Shown here: positions 34,414-44,050 of the stretch, in pieces | Layout of the letters: the number at the start of each line of letters is the position of its first letter | How positions within the stretch are numbered: the first letter of the stretch is position 1 | From: Gammaproteobacteria bacterium | GTDB taxonomy: Bacteria > Pseudomonadota > Gammaproteobacteria > Enterobacterales > Permianibacteraceae | Assembly: GCA_016182845.1 (NCBI GenBank) | Contig: JACPFT010000017.1 | Span: 62,001-126,000, forward strand | Direction: 5' to 3' | Length of the DNA: 64,000 nucleotides | Program-made: the position numbers and the translations under genes | Notes under the pieces: generated by a model | Databases searched by the model: none | What the model was told of the DNA's origin: nothing | What the model saw: only the letters and a program-made list of their open reading frames with translations

Positions 34414-34860
34414 TCAGCGGCAGTTCCTCGCGATCGTCGCGCTCAGCTCCGCCTCGCCACGGGCGCGCTGGGCGGCGTCGTAGTAGCGGCGCTGGCCTTT
34501 CTCGTCCAGTTCGTAGACGCCGCTGGCGCCGCGCATCTGGTCCAGCTGGTCGCGGGCCCACTGGCAGCGCCGGTTCAAGTCCTGGGCCTTGGACTCGCGG
34601 GCCTTGCGCTCGACCGCGGCCTCCTCGGCCTCTTCCTCCAGGGCCTGGGACAATCGCCCGGCCCGCTCCCGGCGCTCGGCCAAGTCGGCGGCATCGGCCG
34701 CCGGCTGGCTTTTCAGCAGCGTCATGGGCTTGGCCTCGTCGTGAGGCGGCTTGTCGCTGTAATGCACCCGCCCGTGCTCATCGGTGTACTTGTAGACCGC
34801 CGCCTGGGCGCTCCCCGCCATCAGCGCCAGTACCACGCATGCCATCCCGGCTTTGACCAT
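34414..34860 (-). CDS. DUF4124-domain periplasmic protein
   Basis: The 148-residue protein has a signal peptide (MVKAGMACVVLALMAGSAQA) followed at once by the DUF4124 core VYKYTDEHGRVHYSDKPPHD. The rest is a charged coiled-coil-like helix (LSQALEEEAEEAAVERKARE) with two cysteines. Function of the domain is unknown, although it often appears in envelope proteins. The start is fixed by AAGGAG nine bases upstream; the earlier ATG at 34890 would spoil the signal peptide. Confidence 0.88.
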   Translation of the reverse strand: MVKAGMACVVLALMAGSAQAAVYKYTDEHGRVHYSDKPPHDEAKPMTLLKSQPAADAADLAERRERAGRLSQALEEEAEEAAVERKARESKAQDLNRRCQWARDQLDQMRGASGVYELDEKGQRRYYDAAQRARGEAELSATIARNCR

Positions 34861-34917
34861 GACCGCGACTCCTTCTAAGCTGACCGCCAACTTTTCATTC
34901 TACTGCGATAACTCATC

Positions 34918-35166
34918 ATGCTCGACCCCAAGACCCTGGACGATCTGGCCCGCCGCCTGTCCGATGCCCTGCCCCAGCCCCTCAAGCAGCTCCAGGGCGA
35001 TGCCGAGCAGCAGTTCCGCAATCTGGTCCAGGCGGCCTTCGCCAAGCTGGACCTGGTGACCCGCGAGGAATTCGAGGTCCAGGCCCAGGTCCTGGCCCGG
35101 ACCCGCGCCCGCCTGGAGGCCCTGGAAGCCCAGGTGGCGGCCCTGGAAACCAAGAAGCCCGGCTGA
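34918..35166 (+). CDS. ubiK: Ubiquinone biosynthesis accessory factor UbiK (YqiC/BMFP)
   Basis: The 82-residue protein has the UbiK layout. An amphipathic N-terminal helix (LDDLARRLSDALPQPLKQLQ) leads, via FRNLVQAAFAKLDLVTREEF, to a C-terminal coiled coil (RTRARLEALEAQVAALE). UbiK supports aerobic ubiquinone synthesis with UbiJ and binds membranes. The length and motif order match the family. It is divergent from the DUF4124 gene, and no other ubi gene is nearby. Confidence 0.9.
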   Translation: MLDPKTLDDLARRLSDALPQPLKQLQGDAEQQFRNLVQAAFAKLDLVTREEFEVQAQVLARTRARLEALEAQVAALETKKPG

Positions 35167-35242
35167 GCCTTTGATTGTTATCAATTTCCGCTGAGCGCCC
35201 CGGGGTAAGCTGGCGGCACGACCTAGCCCTCCCGGAGCCGCC

Positions 35243-36490
35243 ATGCCGACCGCCTTCCGCAATCTGCGCCTGCGTTACAAGTTCTGGCTGGTCAATGCCA
35301 CGGCCTTCCTGGGCATGCTCCTGGTGGTCGGCTTCGCCATCGCCCGCGAGCACGAGCGCCTGGTGCTCCTGGCCAAGGCCGCCGGCAAGACCGCGCCGGC
35401 CTTCGGCCAAGCCTTCTGGGCCGCCGCGCCGGCCTATGCCCTCTTGGTCGCCCTGCTGATGGGCGGCGTGCTGGCGGCCTCCCAGCTCCTGATCCTGTTC
35501 GTCCAGCGCCATGTGGAGACCCTGCGCGGCGAGATGCTGGCCGTGCAGCAGGGCCTGGACCTGACCCGGCGCGTGCCCCTGGACTGCGGCGACGAGATCG
35601 GCGAGATGGCCCAGGCCTACAATGCCCTGCTGGGCAGCGTGCAAAACCTGGTGCATGAGGTGAGCGAGACCAGCGGCGCCCTGCGCGCGGCCAGCACGGA
35701 AGTCCAGGCCGAGAGCACGCGCACCCGCGACGGCATGCGCCGCCAGCAGGCGGTAACCCAGAGCGCGGAAACGCGCCTGGGCCAGTTGCTGCACCAAGTC
35801 CAGCACGTCCTTGACCAGACCACGGCTGCCCTGGCCGATTCCCGGGAGGCCCGGCAACTGGCCGGCGAGGGTCGCGCCGTGGCGCGCGATGCCGATCAGG
35901 CCATACGCGCCCTGGCCGACGAGGTAGACCAGGCCGCCGAACTGATCACCCGGGTGGCCGGGGACAGCGAACGCATCGGCTCGGTGCTCAACGTCATCGG
36001 CGAGATCTCCGAGCAGACCAATCTCCTGGCCCTGAACGCCGCCATCGAGGCGGCGCGCGCCGGCGAGAGCGGGCGCGGCTTCGCCGTGGTGGCCGAGGAA
36101 GTGCGGCGCCTGGCCCAGAACGCCGGGCGCTCCACCGAGGAGATCCGCCAGATCGTGGAACAGCTGCAGGCCGGCACGCGCCGCGCCGTGGGGGTCATGC
36201 GGGCCGGCTCGGCCTCGGCCGCCGACAGCCGCCAGCGTGCCGCCGCCGCCGGGACCGCCCTGGAGCGCATCGAGACCGCCGTGGCACGCATCGGCGAGGG
36301 CAATGCCCGCATCAGCACCGCCGCCGAGGAACAGGCCCAGCTATCCGAGGCCGTGGCCGGGGAGATGCGCGCCATGGCCGAGACCACGGCCCAGACCCGA
36401 GCCGGCGCCGACAAGACCGCCGAGTCCAGTGCCCGGCTATTGGCCCTGAGCCAGGCCTTGGACGAGCAGACGCGGCGCTATCGCGCCTGA
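35243..36490 (+). CDS. Methyl-accepting chemotaxis protein with minimal sensor region
   Basis: The 415-residue receptor has two membrane helices (about 14-33 and 66-88) separated by only about 30 residues, so there is no room for a ligand-binding periplasmic domain. A HAMP-like segment (90-145) and the signalling domain follow, with the hairpin tip [20 protein letters not shown] and [20 protein letters not shown] near 255-300. It probably senses membrane, redox or internal cues. CGGAG precedes the ATG. No other chemotaxis gene is in the window. Confidence 0.9.
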   Translation: MPTAFRNLRLRYKFWLVNATAFLGMLLVVGFAIAREHERLVLLAKAAGKTAPAFGQAFWAAAPAYALLVALLMGGVLAASQLLILFVQRHVETLRGEMLAVQQGLDLTRRVPLDCGDEIGEMAQAYNALLGSVQNLVHEVSETSGALRAASTEVQAESTRTRDGMRRQQAVTQSAETRLGQLLHQVQHVLDQTTAALADSREARQLAGEGRAVARDADQAIRALADEVDQAAELITRVAGDSERIGSVLNVIGEISEQTNLLALNAAIEAARAGESGRGFAVVAEEVRRLAQNAGRSTEEIRQIVEQLQAGTRRAVGVMRAGSASAADSRQRAAAAGTALERIETAVARIGEGNARISTAAEEQAQLSEAVAGEMRAMAETTAQTRAGADKTAESSARLLALSQALDEQTRRYRA

Positions 36491-36521
36491 GTCCCGTTTC
36501 TGTCCCGCCCCGCGGCCGGGC

Positions 36522-39122
36522 TCAGATCGCCTCCGCGAAGGCGTCGCGCAGGCCCAGGCGCGCGGCGAACACCGCCGCCGGTTCCGGGCGGCCCACCAGA
36601 TAGCCCTGCAACTCGTCGCAGCCGAGCTCACCCAGGCGCAGCCGCTGGGCCTCGGTCTCCACCCCTTCCGCCACCACCTTGAGGCGCAGGCCCTTGGCCA
36701 TGGCGATCATGGTCTCGGTCAGCGCCAGGGCGTCGGGGCTGTCGGCCAGCTCGGCGACGAAACTGCGGTCGATCTTGAGCTTGTCGAGCGGGAAGCGGTG
36801 CAGATAGCTCAGGGACGAGTAGCCGGTGCCGAAGTCGTCGATGGCCAGGCACAAGCCCAAGGCGCTGAGCTGGCGCAGGGTGTCCAGGGTGATCTCCACG
36901 TGCTGCATCAGCACGCTCTCGGTGATCTCCAGGTGCAGGTATTCCGGGGCCACGCCGGTCTCGTGCAGCACGGCGGCGATGCGGCTCGCCAGGTTGCGGT
37001 CGCGGAACTGCAGGGCCGAGAGATTGACCGCCACCGGCACCACGGCCATGCCCGCCGCGGCCCAGGCACGGATCTGCCGGCAGGCCTCGCGCAGGGTCCA
37101 TTCGCCCAGGGCGCCGATCAGGCCGCGCTCCTCGGCGATGGGGATGAACAGGCCCGGCGGAATATCGCCGCGCTCGGGATGGGACCAGCGCAAGAGCGCC
37201 TCGGCGCCGGTCAGCCGTCCCCCGGCCATGGCGAACTGGGGCTGGAAATGCAGGCGCAGTTCCTCCCGCGCCATGGCGCCGCGCAGCTCGTTCTCCAGGG
37301 ACAGGCTCTCCAGGGCCCGGGCATTGAGCTCGGCGGTGTAGAACTGGTAATTGTCCCTACCTTGCGCCTTGGCGTGGTACATGGCGGCATCGGCATTCTT
37401 GACCAGGCTGGCCACGTCCCGGCCGTCCTGGGGAAAGAGGGCGATGCCGACGCTGGGGGTCACGAGCAGTTGGTGCCCGTCCAGGTCCACCGGCGCGCGC
37501 ATGGCCCGGCACAGCTTGGCGGCCACCTTGGCGGCATCGCGGCCGTGCTGGATGCGCGGCAGGATCAGGACGAACTCGTCGCCGCCCTGGCGGGCCACGG
37601 TGTCGCCCTCGCGCAGGATACCGCGCACCCGCTCGGCGACGGCCTGCAACAGGCGATCGCCCAGGTGGTGCCCCAGGGAGTCGTTGATGTTCTTGAAGCG
37701 ATCCAGGTCGAAGAACAAGACGCCGACCTGGCAGCCGTCGCGCTCGGCCTGGGTCAGGGCCAGGCCTAGGCGATCCTGCATCAGGCTGCGGTTGGGCAGG
37801 CCGGTCAGGGCATCGTAATGCGCCAGGAACTCGATGCGCGCCTGGTGTTCGCGGCGCTCGCTGATGTCGCTGGCGATGATGATGTAATGGCTGAAGCCGC
37901 CTCGGTCGTCGGGCACGGCGATGATGGACTCGTCCACATAGAGTTCATGCCCGTCGGCATGGACATTGATCACCTCGCCGGCCCAGAACTGCCGGCGCTG
38001 CAACGCCGACTTCACCGTGGCGAAGAACTCGGGCGGCTGGTGAGTCTCCACTAAAAAGTGCGGTCGGCATCCCACCACCTCCGAGGAGGTGTAGCCGGAC
38101 AGGGCGGTGAAGGCGCGGTTCACCGACAGGGTGCGCCACTGGCTGTCGGCGATGAGGATGGCGTCGTGGCTGTGCTCGAAGACCCGCGCCGCCAGGCTGA
38201 GCTGATCCTCGCCGGCCTTGCGCGCGGTGATGTCGGAGTTCGTGCCTACCATGCGCAGGGGCTGGCCCTGGTCATCGCGCTCGATGATGCGCCCGCGTCC
38301 CAGGATCCAGCGCCAGACACCGGACTTGGCGCGCATGCGCATCTCGCATTCGAACACCGGGACTTCGCCGCGCTGGTGCCGCTCATAGGCCTCGTTGACC
38401 CGGGGCAGATCCTCCGGATGCACCAGCTTCTGCCACTCGTCATGCCGGTCGGCGAGCTCCTCCACCCCATAGCCCAGCATGGCCTTCCAGCGCTGGGAAT
38501 GGCTGATGCGTCCGCTGGGCACATGCCAGTCCCAGAGCCCGTCGCCCAGGGCCTCCAGGGTCTCGTCCCAGCGCCGCCGGCTCTCGCGCAGGGCGGCCTC
38601 GGCCGATTCCCGGGCGCTGACGTCGAGGATCAGATTGAGCCGGGCCGGGCGGCCGGCATGGCGGACATTATGGGGATGGACTTCCACCAGGATTTCACGG
38701 CCGTCCCGGCAGCAATGCCGGGACACGCGCGTCGCCTCGTCACCCAGCCGGGCGCGGGCCAGACGCTCGCGCATGCCCTCCCGCTCCGCCTCCGGGCGTA
38801 TGGCCAGCATGTCCAGGCTCAGGAATTCCTCGCGGGTATAGCCGTAGTGCCGCAGGGCCGCCTCGTTCACCGCCAGGAAGCGCAAATCCTCCAGGCTGTA
38901 GATCCACATGGGCAGGCTGCTCTGTTCGAAGAGCAGGTGTTCGGTATCACTAGTCAGGGGCGCGGCGCGGTGCGAATAGCCCAGGGCATGAGCCAGGCAG
39001 CCGCCGGCCGCCAAGACGGCGAGCAGGGAGCCCAGGGGCGCGCCGCTTCGCCACGCGCCGAACAGCAGCAGGAGCGAAAACGCGCACAACAGGGCCGGTA
39101 AGGGTCGGCGTAGCGCATGCAT
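36522..39122 (-). CDS. Membrane PAS-PAS-PAS-GGDEF-EAL cyclic di-GMP protein
   Basis: The 866-residue protein has two N-terminal membrane helices (about 8-45) and three PAS domains: MWIYSLEDLRFLAVNEAALR near 70, WDWHVPSGRISHSQRW near 200 and DAILIADSQWRTLSVNRAFT near 325. A GGDEF domain (DTVARQGGDEFVLIL, about 512) and an EAL domain (GAEALLRWSHPERGD, about 640) follow. Both catalytic motifs look intact, so it could make or degrade c-di-GMP. The start at 39122 is chosen because it begins the membrane segment and avoids overlap with comM. Confidence 0.9.
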   Translation of the reverse strand: MHALRRPLPALLCAFSLLLLFGAWRSGAPLGSLLAVLAAGGCLAHALGYSHRAAPLTSDTEHLLFEQSSLPMWIYSLEDLRFLAVNEAALRHYGYTREEFLSLDMLAIRPEAEREGMRERLARARLGDEATRVSRHCCRDGREILVEVHPHNVRHAGRPARLNLILDVSARESAEAALRESRRRWDETLEALGDGLWDWHVPSGRISHSQRWKAMLGYGVEELADRHDEWQKLVHPEDLPRVNEAYERHQRGEVPVFECEMRMRAKSGVWRWILGRGRIIERDDQGQPLRMVGTNSDITARKAGEDQLSLAARVFEHSHDAILIADSQWRTLSVNRAFTALSGYTSSEVVGCRPHFLVETHQPPEFFATVKSALQRRQFWAGEVINVHADGHELYVDESIIAVPDDRGGFSHYIIIASDISERREHQARIEFLAHYDALTGLPNRSLMQDRLGLALTQAERDGCQVGVLFFDLDRFKNINDSLGHHLGDRLLQAVAERVRGILREGDTVARQGGDEFVLILPRIQHGRDAAKVAAKLCRAMRAPVDLDGHQLLVTPSVGIALFPQDGRDVASLVKNADAAMYHAKAQGRDNYQFYTAELNARALESLSLENELRGAMAREELRLHFQPQFAMAGGRLTGAEALLRWSHPERGDIPPGLFIPIAEERGLIGALGEWTLREACRQIRAWAAAGMAVVPVAVNLSALQFRDRNLASRIAAVLHETGVAPEYLHLEITESVLMQHVEITLDTLRQLSALGLCLAIDDFGTGYSSLSYLHRFPLDKLKIDRSFVAELADSPDALALTETMIAMAKGLRLKVVAEGVETEAQRLRLGELGCDELQGYLVGRPEPAAVFAARLGLRDAFAEAI

Positions 39123-39341
39123 GGGCTGAAAGAATCCTAGGAATTCGGCTCGAATCGGTGTCCGAGTATACCCATATGTGCTCCGCAGAAAACTCCGACA
39201 TGCAGGCTCGCAGGGCCGCCACGGCTGGCCCGTTCTCGCGGAGACTTGGCGTGACGACGCCGAGCCGCCGGCCAGACCCTCCGGGCGCGGCGGCCAGGGT
39301 CCGGCTAAGCTGAGGATCTGCCCATCCGCCAGGGAATGCCG

Positions 39342-40856
39342 ATGTCGCTCTCCTTGATCACGACCCGCGCCGCCGCGGGCATCCACGCCCCGCTCGTTAC
39401 CGTCGAAACCCATCTGTCCGGCGGCCTGCCGGCCCTGGCCATCGTCGGCCTGCCGGAGGCGGCGGTGAAGGAGAGCAAGGACCGGGTGCGCAGCGCCCTG
39501 CTCACCGCCCAGTTCGAATTCCCGGCTAGACGCATCACCATCAACCTGGCCCCCGCCGACCTGCCCAAGGAGGGCGGCCGCTTCGACCTGCCCATCGCCC
39601 TGGGCATCCTCGCCGCCTCCGGCCAGATCCCGGGCGATGCCCTGGAGCGCTACGAATTCCTCGGCGAGCTCGCCCTGACCGGTCAGCTGCGCCCGGTGCT
39701 GGGCGCCCTGCCGGCCGCCCTGGCGGCCCGAGAAGCCGGACGCATCCTGATCCTGCCGGCGGCCAATGCCGCCGAGGCCGCCCTGGTGCCCGGCGCCCGG
39801 GTCCTGGCCGCCGACCACCTACTGGCGGTCTGCGCCCATCTCTGCGGCCGCGAAGCCCTGCCACCGGGGCGGGCGGAGGCCGCTGACGAGGCCGAAGAGC
39901 GCCCGGATCTGGCCGATATCGCCGGCCAGGCCCATGCCAAGCGCGCCCTGGAGGTGGCTGCCGCTGGCGGCCACAACATCCTGCTGGTGGGACCGCCCGG
40001 GGTCGGCAAGTCCATGCTGGCCAGCCGCCTGGCCGGCATCCTGCCCGAGCTGGATGAAGAAGAGGCCATCGAGGCCGCCGCCATCGCCTCGGTGGCCGGT
40101 CGGCCGGTGCTGGCCCAGCAATGGAAGACCCGACCTTTTCGCGCACCGCACCATACGGCCTCCGCCGCCGCCCTGGTGGGTGGCGGCTCCATGCCCAGGC
40201 CCGGCGAGATCTCCCTGGCCCATCAAGGCGTTTTGTTCATGGATGAGCTGCCGGAATTCGACCGCAAGGTGCTGGAAGTCCTGCGCGAGCCCTTGGAAAC
40301 CGGCTCGGTCACCATCTCCCGCGCCGCCCGCCAGGAGGAATTCCCGGCCCGCTTCCAGCTCATCGCCGCCATGAATCCCTGCCCCTGCGGCCACCACGGC
40401 AACCCCCAGGGCCAGTGCCGCTGCACGCCCGACCAAGTGGCCCGCTACCTGGGCAAGCTGTCCGGCCCCTTTCTGGATCGCATCGATCTGCATTTGGAGG
40501 TCCCGCCCCTGCCCAAGGGCGCCCTGCACGATGCCGGTCCCCGGGAAACCAGCGCCCAGGTGCGAGCCCGAGTCGTCGCCGCCCGCGCTCGCCAGCTGGA
40601 CCGGGCCGGTAAGGCCAATGCCCGCCTCAATCCGCGCGAGCTGGATGCCGTGGTCAAACTGGGCCCGGCGGAGCGCCAGCTCCTGGACTACGCCATGGAG
40701 CGCCTGGGCCTCTCGGCCCGCGCCTATCACCGCATCCTGCGCGTGGCGCGCAGCATCGCCGATCTGGCCGACAGCGCCGAAGTGGCCGGCGAGCATGTGC
40801 GCGAGGCCCTGGGTTTTCGCCGCCTGGATCGGGTCCTGGGACAGGGCCGGGCCTGA
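39342..40856 (+). CDS. comM: YifB/ComM-family Mg-chelatase-like AAA+ ATPase
   Basis: The 504-residue protein begins with a Lon-protease-like domain (PLVTVETHLSGGLPALAIVG). The AAA+ core follows, with Walker A GPPGVGKSML near residue 218, Walker B VLFMDELPEFDRK near 300 and the cysteine cluster NPCPCGHHGNPQGQCRCTPD near 350. In ComM this is a helicase that promotes branch migration during natural transformation. The second ATG (39342) has AGGGA at good spacing, whereas the first (39336) abuts it. It is divergent from the GGDEF-EAL gene. Confidence 0.93.
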   Translation: MSLSLITTRAAAGIHAPLVTVETHLSGGLPALAIVGLPEAAVKESKDRVRSALLTAQFEFPARRITINLAPADLPKEGGRFDLPIALGILAASGQIPGDALERYEFLGELALTGQLRPVLGALPAALAAREAGRILILPAANAAEAALVPGARVLAADHLLAVCAHLCGREALPPGRAEAADEAEERPDLADIAGQAHAKRALEVAAAGGHNILLVGPPGVGKSMLASRLAGILPELDEEEAIEAAAIASVAGRPVLAQQWKTRPFRAPHHTASAAALVGGGSMPRPGEISLAHQGVLFMDELPEFDRKVLEVLREPLETGSVTISRAARQEEFPARFQLIAAMNPCPCGHHGNPQGQCRCTPDQVARYLGKLSGPFLDRIDLHLEVPPLPKGALHDAGPRETSAQVRARVVAARARQLDRAGKANARLNPRELDAVVKLGPAERQLLDYAMERLGLSARAYHRILRVARSIADLADSAEVAGEHVREALGFRRLDRVLGQGRA

Positions 40857-41039
40857 AGGCCGGCCGGCGGATCGGGCGGCATTGGCCCGTTAGGGCGATT
40901 GGTCACAACAGGGCCACCCCAAATAAACATTCGTCATTGGCGCGACCGGGCTCCCCTGGCGATACTTTTACCCGGCGCAATCCGCGTCACTCGCCGGGCG
41001 CTGTCGGCAGCCTTTACAGGCCCCAGCCAAGGCATGGAG

Positions 41040-41072
41040 AAAACATCATCTTATTCAATAAGATAATGTTTT
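41040..41072. promoter_or_regulatory. Near-perfect 33-base palindrome upstream of a small gene
   Basis: AAAACATCATCTTATT, a single central C at 41056, and AATAAGATAATGTTTT are complementary with one mismatch (41047/41065). It lies 51 bases before the ATG at 41123 and is AT-rich in a GC-rich setting. It looks more like an operator than a terminator. It does not match Fur, FNR, LexA or Zur consensus sites. Confidence 0.6.
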
Positions 41073-41122
41073 CGGATCGACTATTGCTTCATCCTCCGTT
41101 GTGGAACAGGGAGTTTTCGCAC

Positions 41123-41338
41123 ATGGAAAAAGGAACCCCAGTGGCTTTGCATTCGGTACCGCAACAACCCGGGCATTATCGCTTTCGCAAGTACGCCCTC
41201 ATGCCGTGGCTGTCGGTGGATGTCTTCAAGGATTCGGCGGAACACCCGAATGCCTTGCGGCTCCGCTGCGCGGGTCTGACCTTCGCGGTCGGTCCGTGGT
41301 TCGATAACGGCAAGTGGGAAGGTCCGCTGACGCGTTGA
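41123..41338 (+). CDS. Small unknown protein
   Basis: The 71-residue product starts MEKGTPVALHSVPQQPGHYR and continues KYALMPWLSVDVFKDSAEHP, ending NGKWEGPLTR. It is soluble and aromatic-rich with no known motif. GGGAG lies upstream. The palindrome at 41040-41072 sits in its likely promoter, and a hairpin follows at 41348. It may belong with the Arg-rich gene 53 bases downstream. Function unknown. Confidence 0.6.
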   Translation: MEKGTPVALHSVPQQPGHYRFRKYALMPWLSVDVFKDSAEHPNALRLRCAGLTFAVGPWFDNGKWEGPLTR

Positions 41339-41347
41339 GCCTCAAAC

Positions 41348-41368
41348 CCCCGGCCACCCTGGCCGGGG
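41348..41368. terminator. GC-rich hairpin between two small genes
   Basis: CCCCGGCCA (41348-41356) and TGGCCGGGG (41360-41368) form a perfect 9-base stem with a CCC loop, 10 bases after the stop of the small gene. There is no T-run, so termination may be partial. Confidence 0.5.
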
Positions 41369-41391
41369 CCCTCCCGGGAAGAGGAGTGGCT

Positions 41392-41571
41392 ATGGCCGTG
41401 GTCCCGCCTTCGGGCAGCACCATGATTCACACCCCGCGCTACCACGGCCCTGATCGCCGTGGCACGGAGCGCCGTCATGGCGTGGAACGCCGCACCCAGC
41501 CGCGCCTGGGCTACGGCTGGTGGGACAACCCGGATCGCCGCCAGGCCAGCGACCGGCGGAGCACGTCCTGA
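41392..41571 (+). CDS. Small Arg-rich GPDRR/ERR protein, copy A
   Basis: The 59-residue protein has the core YHGPDRRGTERRHGVERR, then PRLGYGWWDNPDRRQASDRR. The gene at 44051 encodes the same arrangement (YxGPDRRxxERRxGVERR, PRxG, WW, DRRxAxDRR), so the two are paralogs on either side of rep. Repeated RR pairs with conserved Trp suggest binding to a nucleic acid or an acidic partner. Similar DRR/ERR runs occur ahead of some PilZ domains, but no PilZ domain is here. GAGGAG precedes the ATG. Confidence 0.72.
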   Translation: MAVVPPSGSTMIHTPRYHGPDRRGTERRHGVERRTQPRLGYGWWDNPDRRQASDRRSTS

Positions 41572-41713
41572 GTTCCAAACGGTTATCAAGGGCAAGAGCC
41601 GGGCGCTGCGCCTAGTGCGCCCTAAGACCCTCTCCCTAACGGGCTAACGGGCCCCTCGCTTCGCTCTCCCACGAGATTGAGGAGGGGGGCTTAGAGCGGC
41701 GCGCTGGGCACGC

Positions 41714-41750
41714 TTCTGATCCCCTCTCCCTTGACGGGAGAGGGTGAGCT
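41714..41750. repeat. CCCTCTCCC/GGGAGAGGG hairpin repeat
   Basis: CCCTCTCCC (41722-41730), loop TTGAC, GGGAGAGGG (41736-41744). The same 9-base stem with a GTCGA loop is at 49346-49368, and a broken relative is at 31571-31637. All are intergenic. Confidence 0.75.
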
Positions 41751-41832
41751 TAGTGCACCCCGCATTGCCCCACGCCAAGCCCAGCGCCTACAATAACGCC
41801 CCTCCTCTCCCGCCGTGACCGCCGTGACCGCC

Positions 41833-43845
41833 GTGAAACTCAATCCCGCCCAGGACGAAGCCGTACGCTATATCAGCGGCCCTCTCTTGGTCCTGGCCGG
41901 CGCCGGCTCCGGCAAGACCCGCGTCATCACCCAGAAGATCGCCCATCTGATCCACCACTGCGGCTACCAGGCGCGCCATATCGCCGCCGTGACCTTCACC
42001 AACAAGGCGGCGCGGGAGATGAAGGAGCGCGTCGGTGGCCTGATCGGCGGGCGGGAGGCCTCTGGCCTCACCGTGTCGACCTTTCACAACCTGGGCCTGA
42101 ATTTCATCCGCAAGGAGCTGAAGCACCTGGGCATGAAGCCCGGCTTCTCGGTCTTCGACGACCAGGACTCCCTGCTCCTGCTGAAGGAACTGACCCATTC
42201 CGATCTGTCCGCCAACAAGGACGAGCTCCAGGCCCTGTCCGGACGCATCTCCAATTGGAAGAACGACCTGGTCCTGCCCGAGCAGGCCTTGCGCGAGGCC
42301 CGGGACGAGAGCGACTACCTGGCCGCCGAGGTCTATGCCGCCTACAGCCGCCATCTGCGCGCCTATAACGCCGTGGACTTCGACGATCTGATCCTTGTGC
42401 CCACCCTGATGCTGCAGGCCGACGCCGAGGCCCGGGAACGCTGGCAGAACCGCATCCGCTACCTGCTGGTGGACGAATACCAGGACACCAACACCAGCCA
42501 GTACCTGCTGGTGAAACTCTTGGCCGGGGTACGCGCCGCCTTCACCGTGGTGGGCGACGACGACCAGTCCATCTATTCCTGGCGCGGCGCCAAGCCGCAG
42601 AATCTGGTGCTGCTCAACGAGGACTTCCCGGCCCTCAAGCTCATCAAGCTGGAGCAGAACTACCGCTCGGTGGGCCGGGTGCTGAAGGCCGCCAACACCC
42701 TGATCGCCAACAACCCCCACGTCTTCGAGAAGCGGCTGTGGAGCGACATGGGCTATGGCCTGCCCCTGCGCGTCCTGCAATGCCGTTCCGAGGAGCACGA
42801 GGCCGAGCGCGTCGCGGCGGAGATCCTCAACCACCATTTCCAGCACCAAAGCCGCTACAGCGACTACGCCATCCTCTACCGGGGTAACCACCAGGCGCGC
42901 GCCTTCGAGAAGGCGCTGATGGAGGCTGGCGTGCCCTACAAGCTCTCGGGCGGCACCAGCTTCTTCGCCCGCGCCGAGATCAAGGACGTCATGGCGTACT
43001 TGCGCGTGCTGATCAATCCCATCGACGACAATGCCTTCCTGCGCATCGTCAACACCCCGCGCCGGGAACTGGGCCCCTCCACCCTGGAGAAGCTGGGCAC
43101 CTACGCCAACGAACACCAGCTGTCCATGTACCAGGCCAGCTTCGAGCCGGGCCTGGAAGAGCCGCTGAACGGCCGCCAGCTGGAGGCCTTGCGCATCTTC
43201 ACCGAGATGCTGGCGGACACGGCCGAGCGGGTGCAGCGCGAGGATCCCATCCCGGTGCTGGAGGGCCTCCTGAAGCGCATCGCCTACGAGGAATACCTGT
43301 ACGACAACGCCAGTTCGCCGAAGATCGCCGAATTCCGCTGGAAGAACGTGCAGACCCTCCTGCTCTGGATCACCGAACTGATCGGCAAGGACCCTAGCGG
43401 CGAGACCGATCTGGCGGCGGCGGTGAACAAGATGGTGCTGCGCGACATGCTGGAGCGCCTGAAGGACGACGAGGACGTCGACGAGGTGCAGCTCTTGACC
43501 CTGCATGCCGCCAAGGGCCTGGAATATCCCCATGTCTACATGGTGGGCATGGAGGAAGAGATCCTGCCCCACAAGACCTCCATCGAGAACGACGACATCG
43601 AGGAGGAGCGGCGCCTGACTTACGTGGGCATCACCCGCGCCCGCGAGACCCTGACCTTCACCATGGCCGCCCTGAGAAAGCGCTACGGCGAGCAGCAGAT
43701 CTGCGAGCCCAGCCGCTTCCTGAGCGAGCTGCCGGCCGACGATCTGGACTGGGAGAAACCCCAGGCCCAGCAGGATCCGGACAAGCGCCGGGAGACCGCC
43801 CGCAGCCGCATCGCCGGCCTGCGCGGCATGCTGGATCTGGGCTGA
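41833..43845 (+). CDS. rep: ATP-dependent DNA helicase Rep
   Basis: The 670-residue UvrD-family helicase aligns from its first residues with E. coli Rep (KLNPAQDEAVRYISGPLLVL). It has Walker A AGAGSGKT near 23-30, YLLVDEYQDTNTSQY near 212, VVGDDDQSIYSWRGA, and the late motifs LTLHAAKGLEYPHVYMVGME and YVGITRARETL. It unwinds 3'-5' ahead of stalled forks. The third GTG of a tandem GTG run (41833) gives the family length; starts at 41815 or 41824 would add six or three residues. Confidence 0.94.
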   Translation: MKLNPAQDEAVRYISGPLLVLAGAGSGKTRVITQKIAHLIHHCGYQARHIAAVTFTNKAAREMKERVGGLIGGREASGLTVSTFHNLGLNFIRKELKHLGMKPGFSVFDDQDSLLLLKELTHSDLSANKDELQALSGRISNWKNDLVLPEQALREARDESDYLAAEVYAAYSRHLRAYNAVDFDDLILVPTLMLQADAEARERWQNRIRYLLVDEYQDTNTSQYLLVKLLAGVRAAFTVVGDDDQSIYSWRGAKPQNLVLLNEDFPALKLIKLEQNYRSVGRVLKAANTLIANNPHVFEKRLWSDMGYGLPLRVLQCRSEEHEAERVAAEILNHHFQHQSRYSDYAILYRGNHQARAFEKALMEAGVPYKLSGGTSFFARAEIKDVMAYLRVLINPIDDNAFLRIVNTPRRELGPSTLEKLGTYANEHQLSMYQASFEPGLEEPLNGRQLEALRIFTEMLADTAERVQREDPIPVLEGLLKRIAYEEYLYDNASSPKIAEFRWKNVQTLLLWITELIGKDPSGETDLAAAVNKMVLRDMLERLKDDEDVDEVQLLTLHAAKGLEYPHVYMVGMEEEILPHKTSIENDDIEEERRLTYVGITRARETLTFTMAALRKRYGEQQICEPSRFLSELPADDLDWEKPQAQQDPDKRRETARSRIAGLRGMLDLG

Positions 43846-44050
43846 AACCACTAGGGTCTGTGGACCTTTGCCGACCAATGCTCCGAGTGCCATTTCAGCT
43901 CTTTTCTTTTTTCACGAAATAGCCATACTCCGAATGTTGGTATTCGGCTCCGGGCAAACCCGAACGCAGCTCCGCAGCGAAACCCAACCGCGTGTCGTCA
44001 CTCTGTCCCCAACCCCGACAGAACATGAAGAAGCATTCTGGAGTTGGGTT

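Noticed and set aside
39123-39818. Upstream extension of the GGDEF-EAL reading frame to 39818
   Set aside because: It runs antisense through the start of comM, lacks a ribosome binding site, and the membrane segment that begins the real protein starts at 39122.
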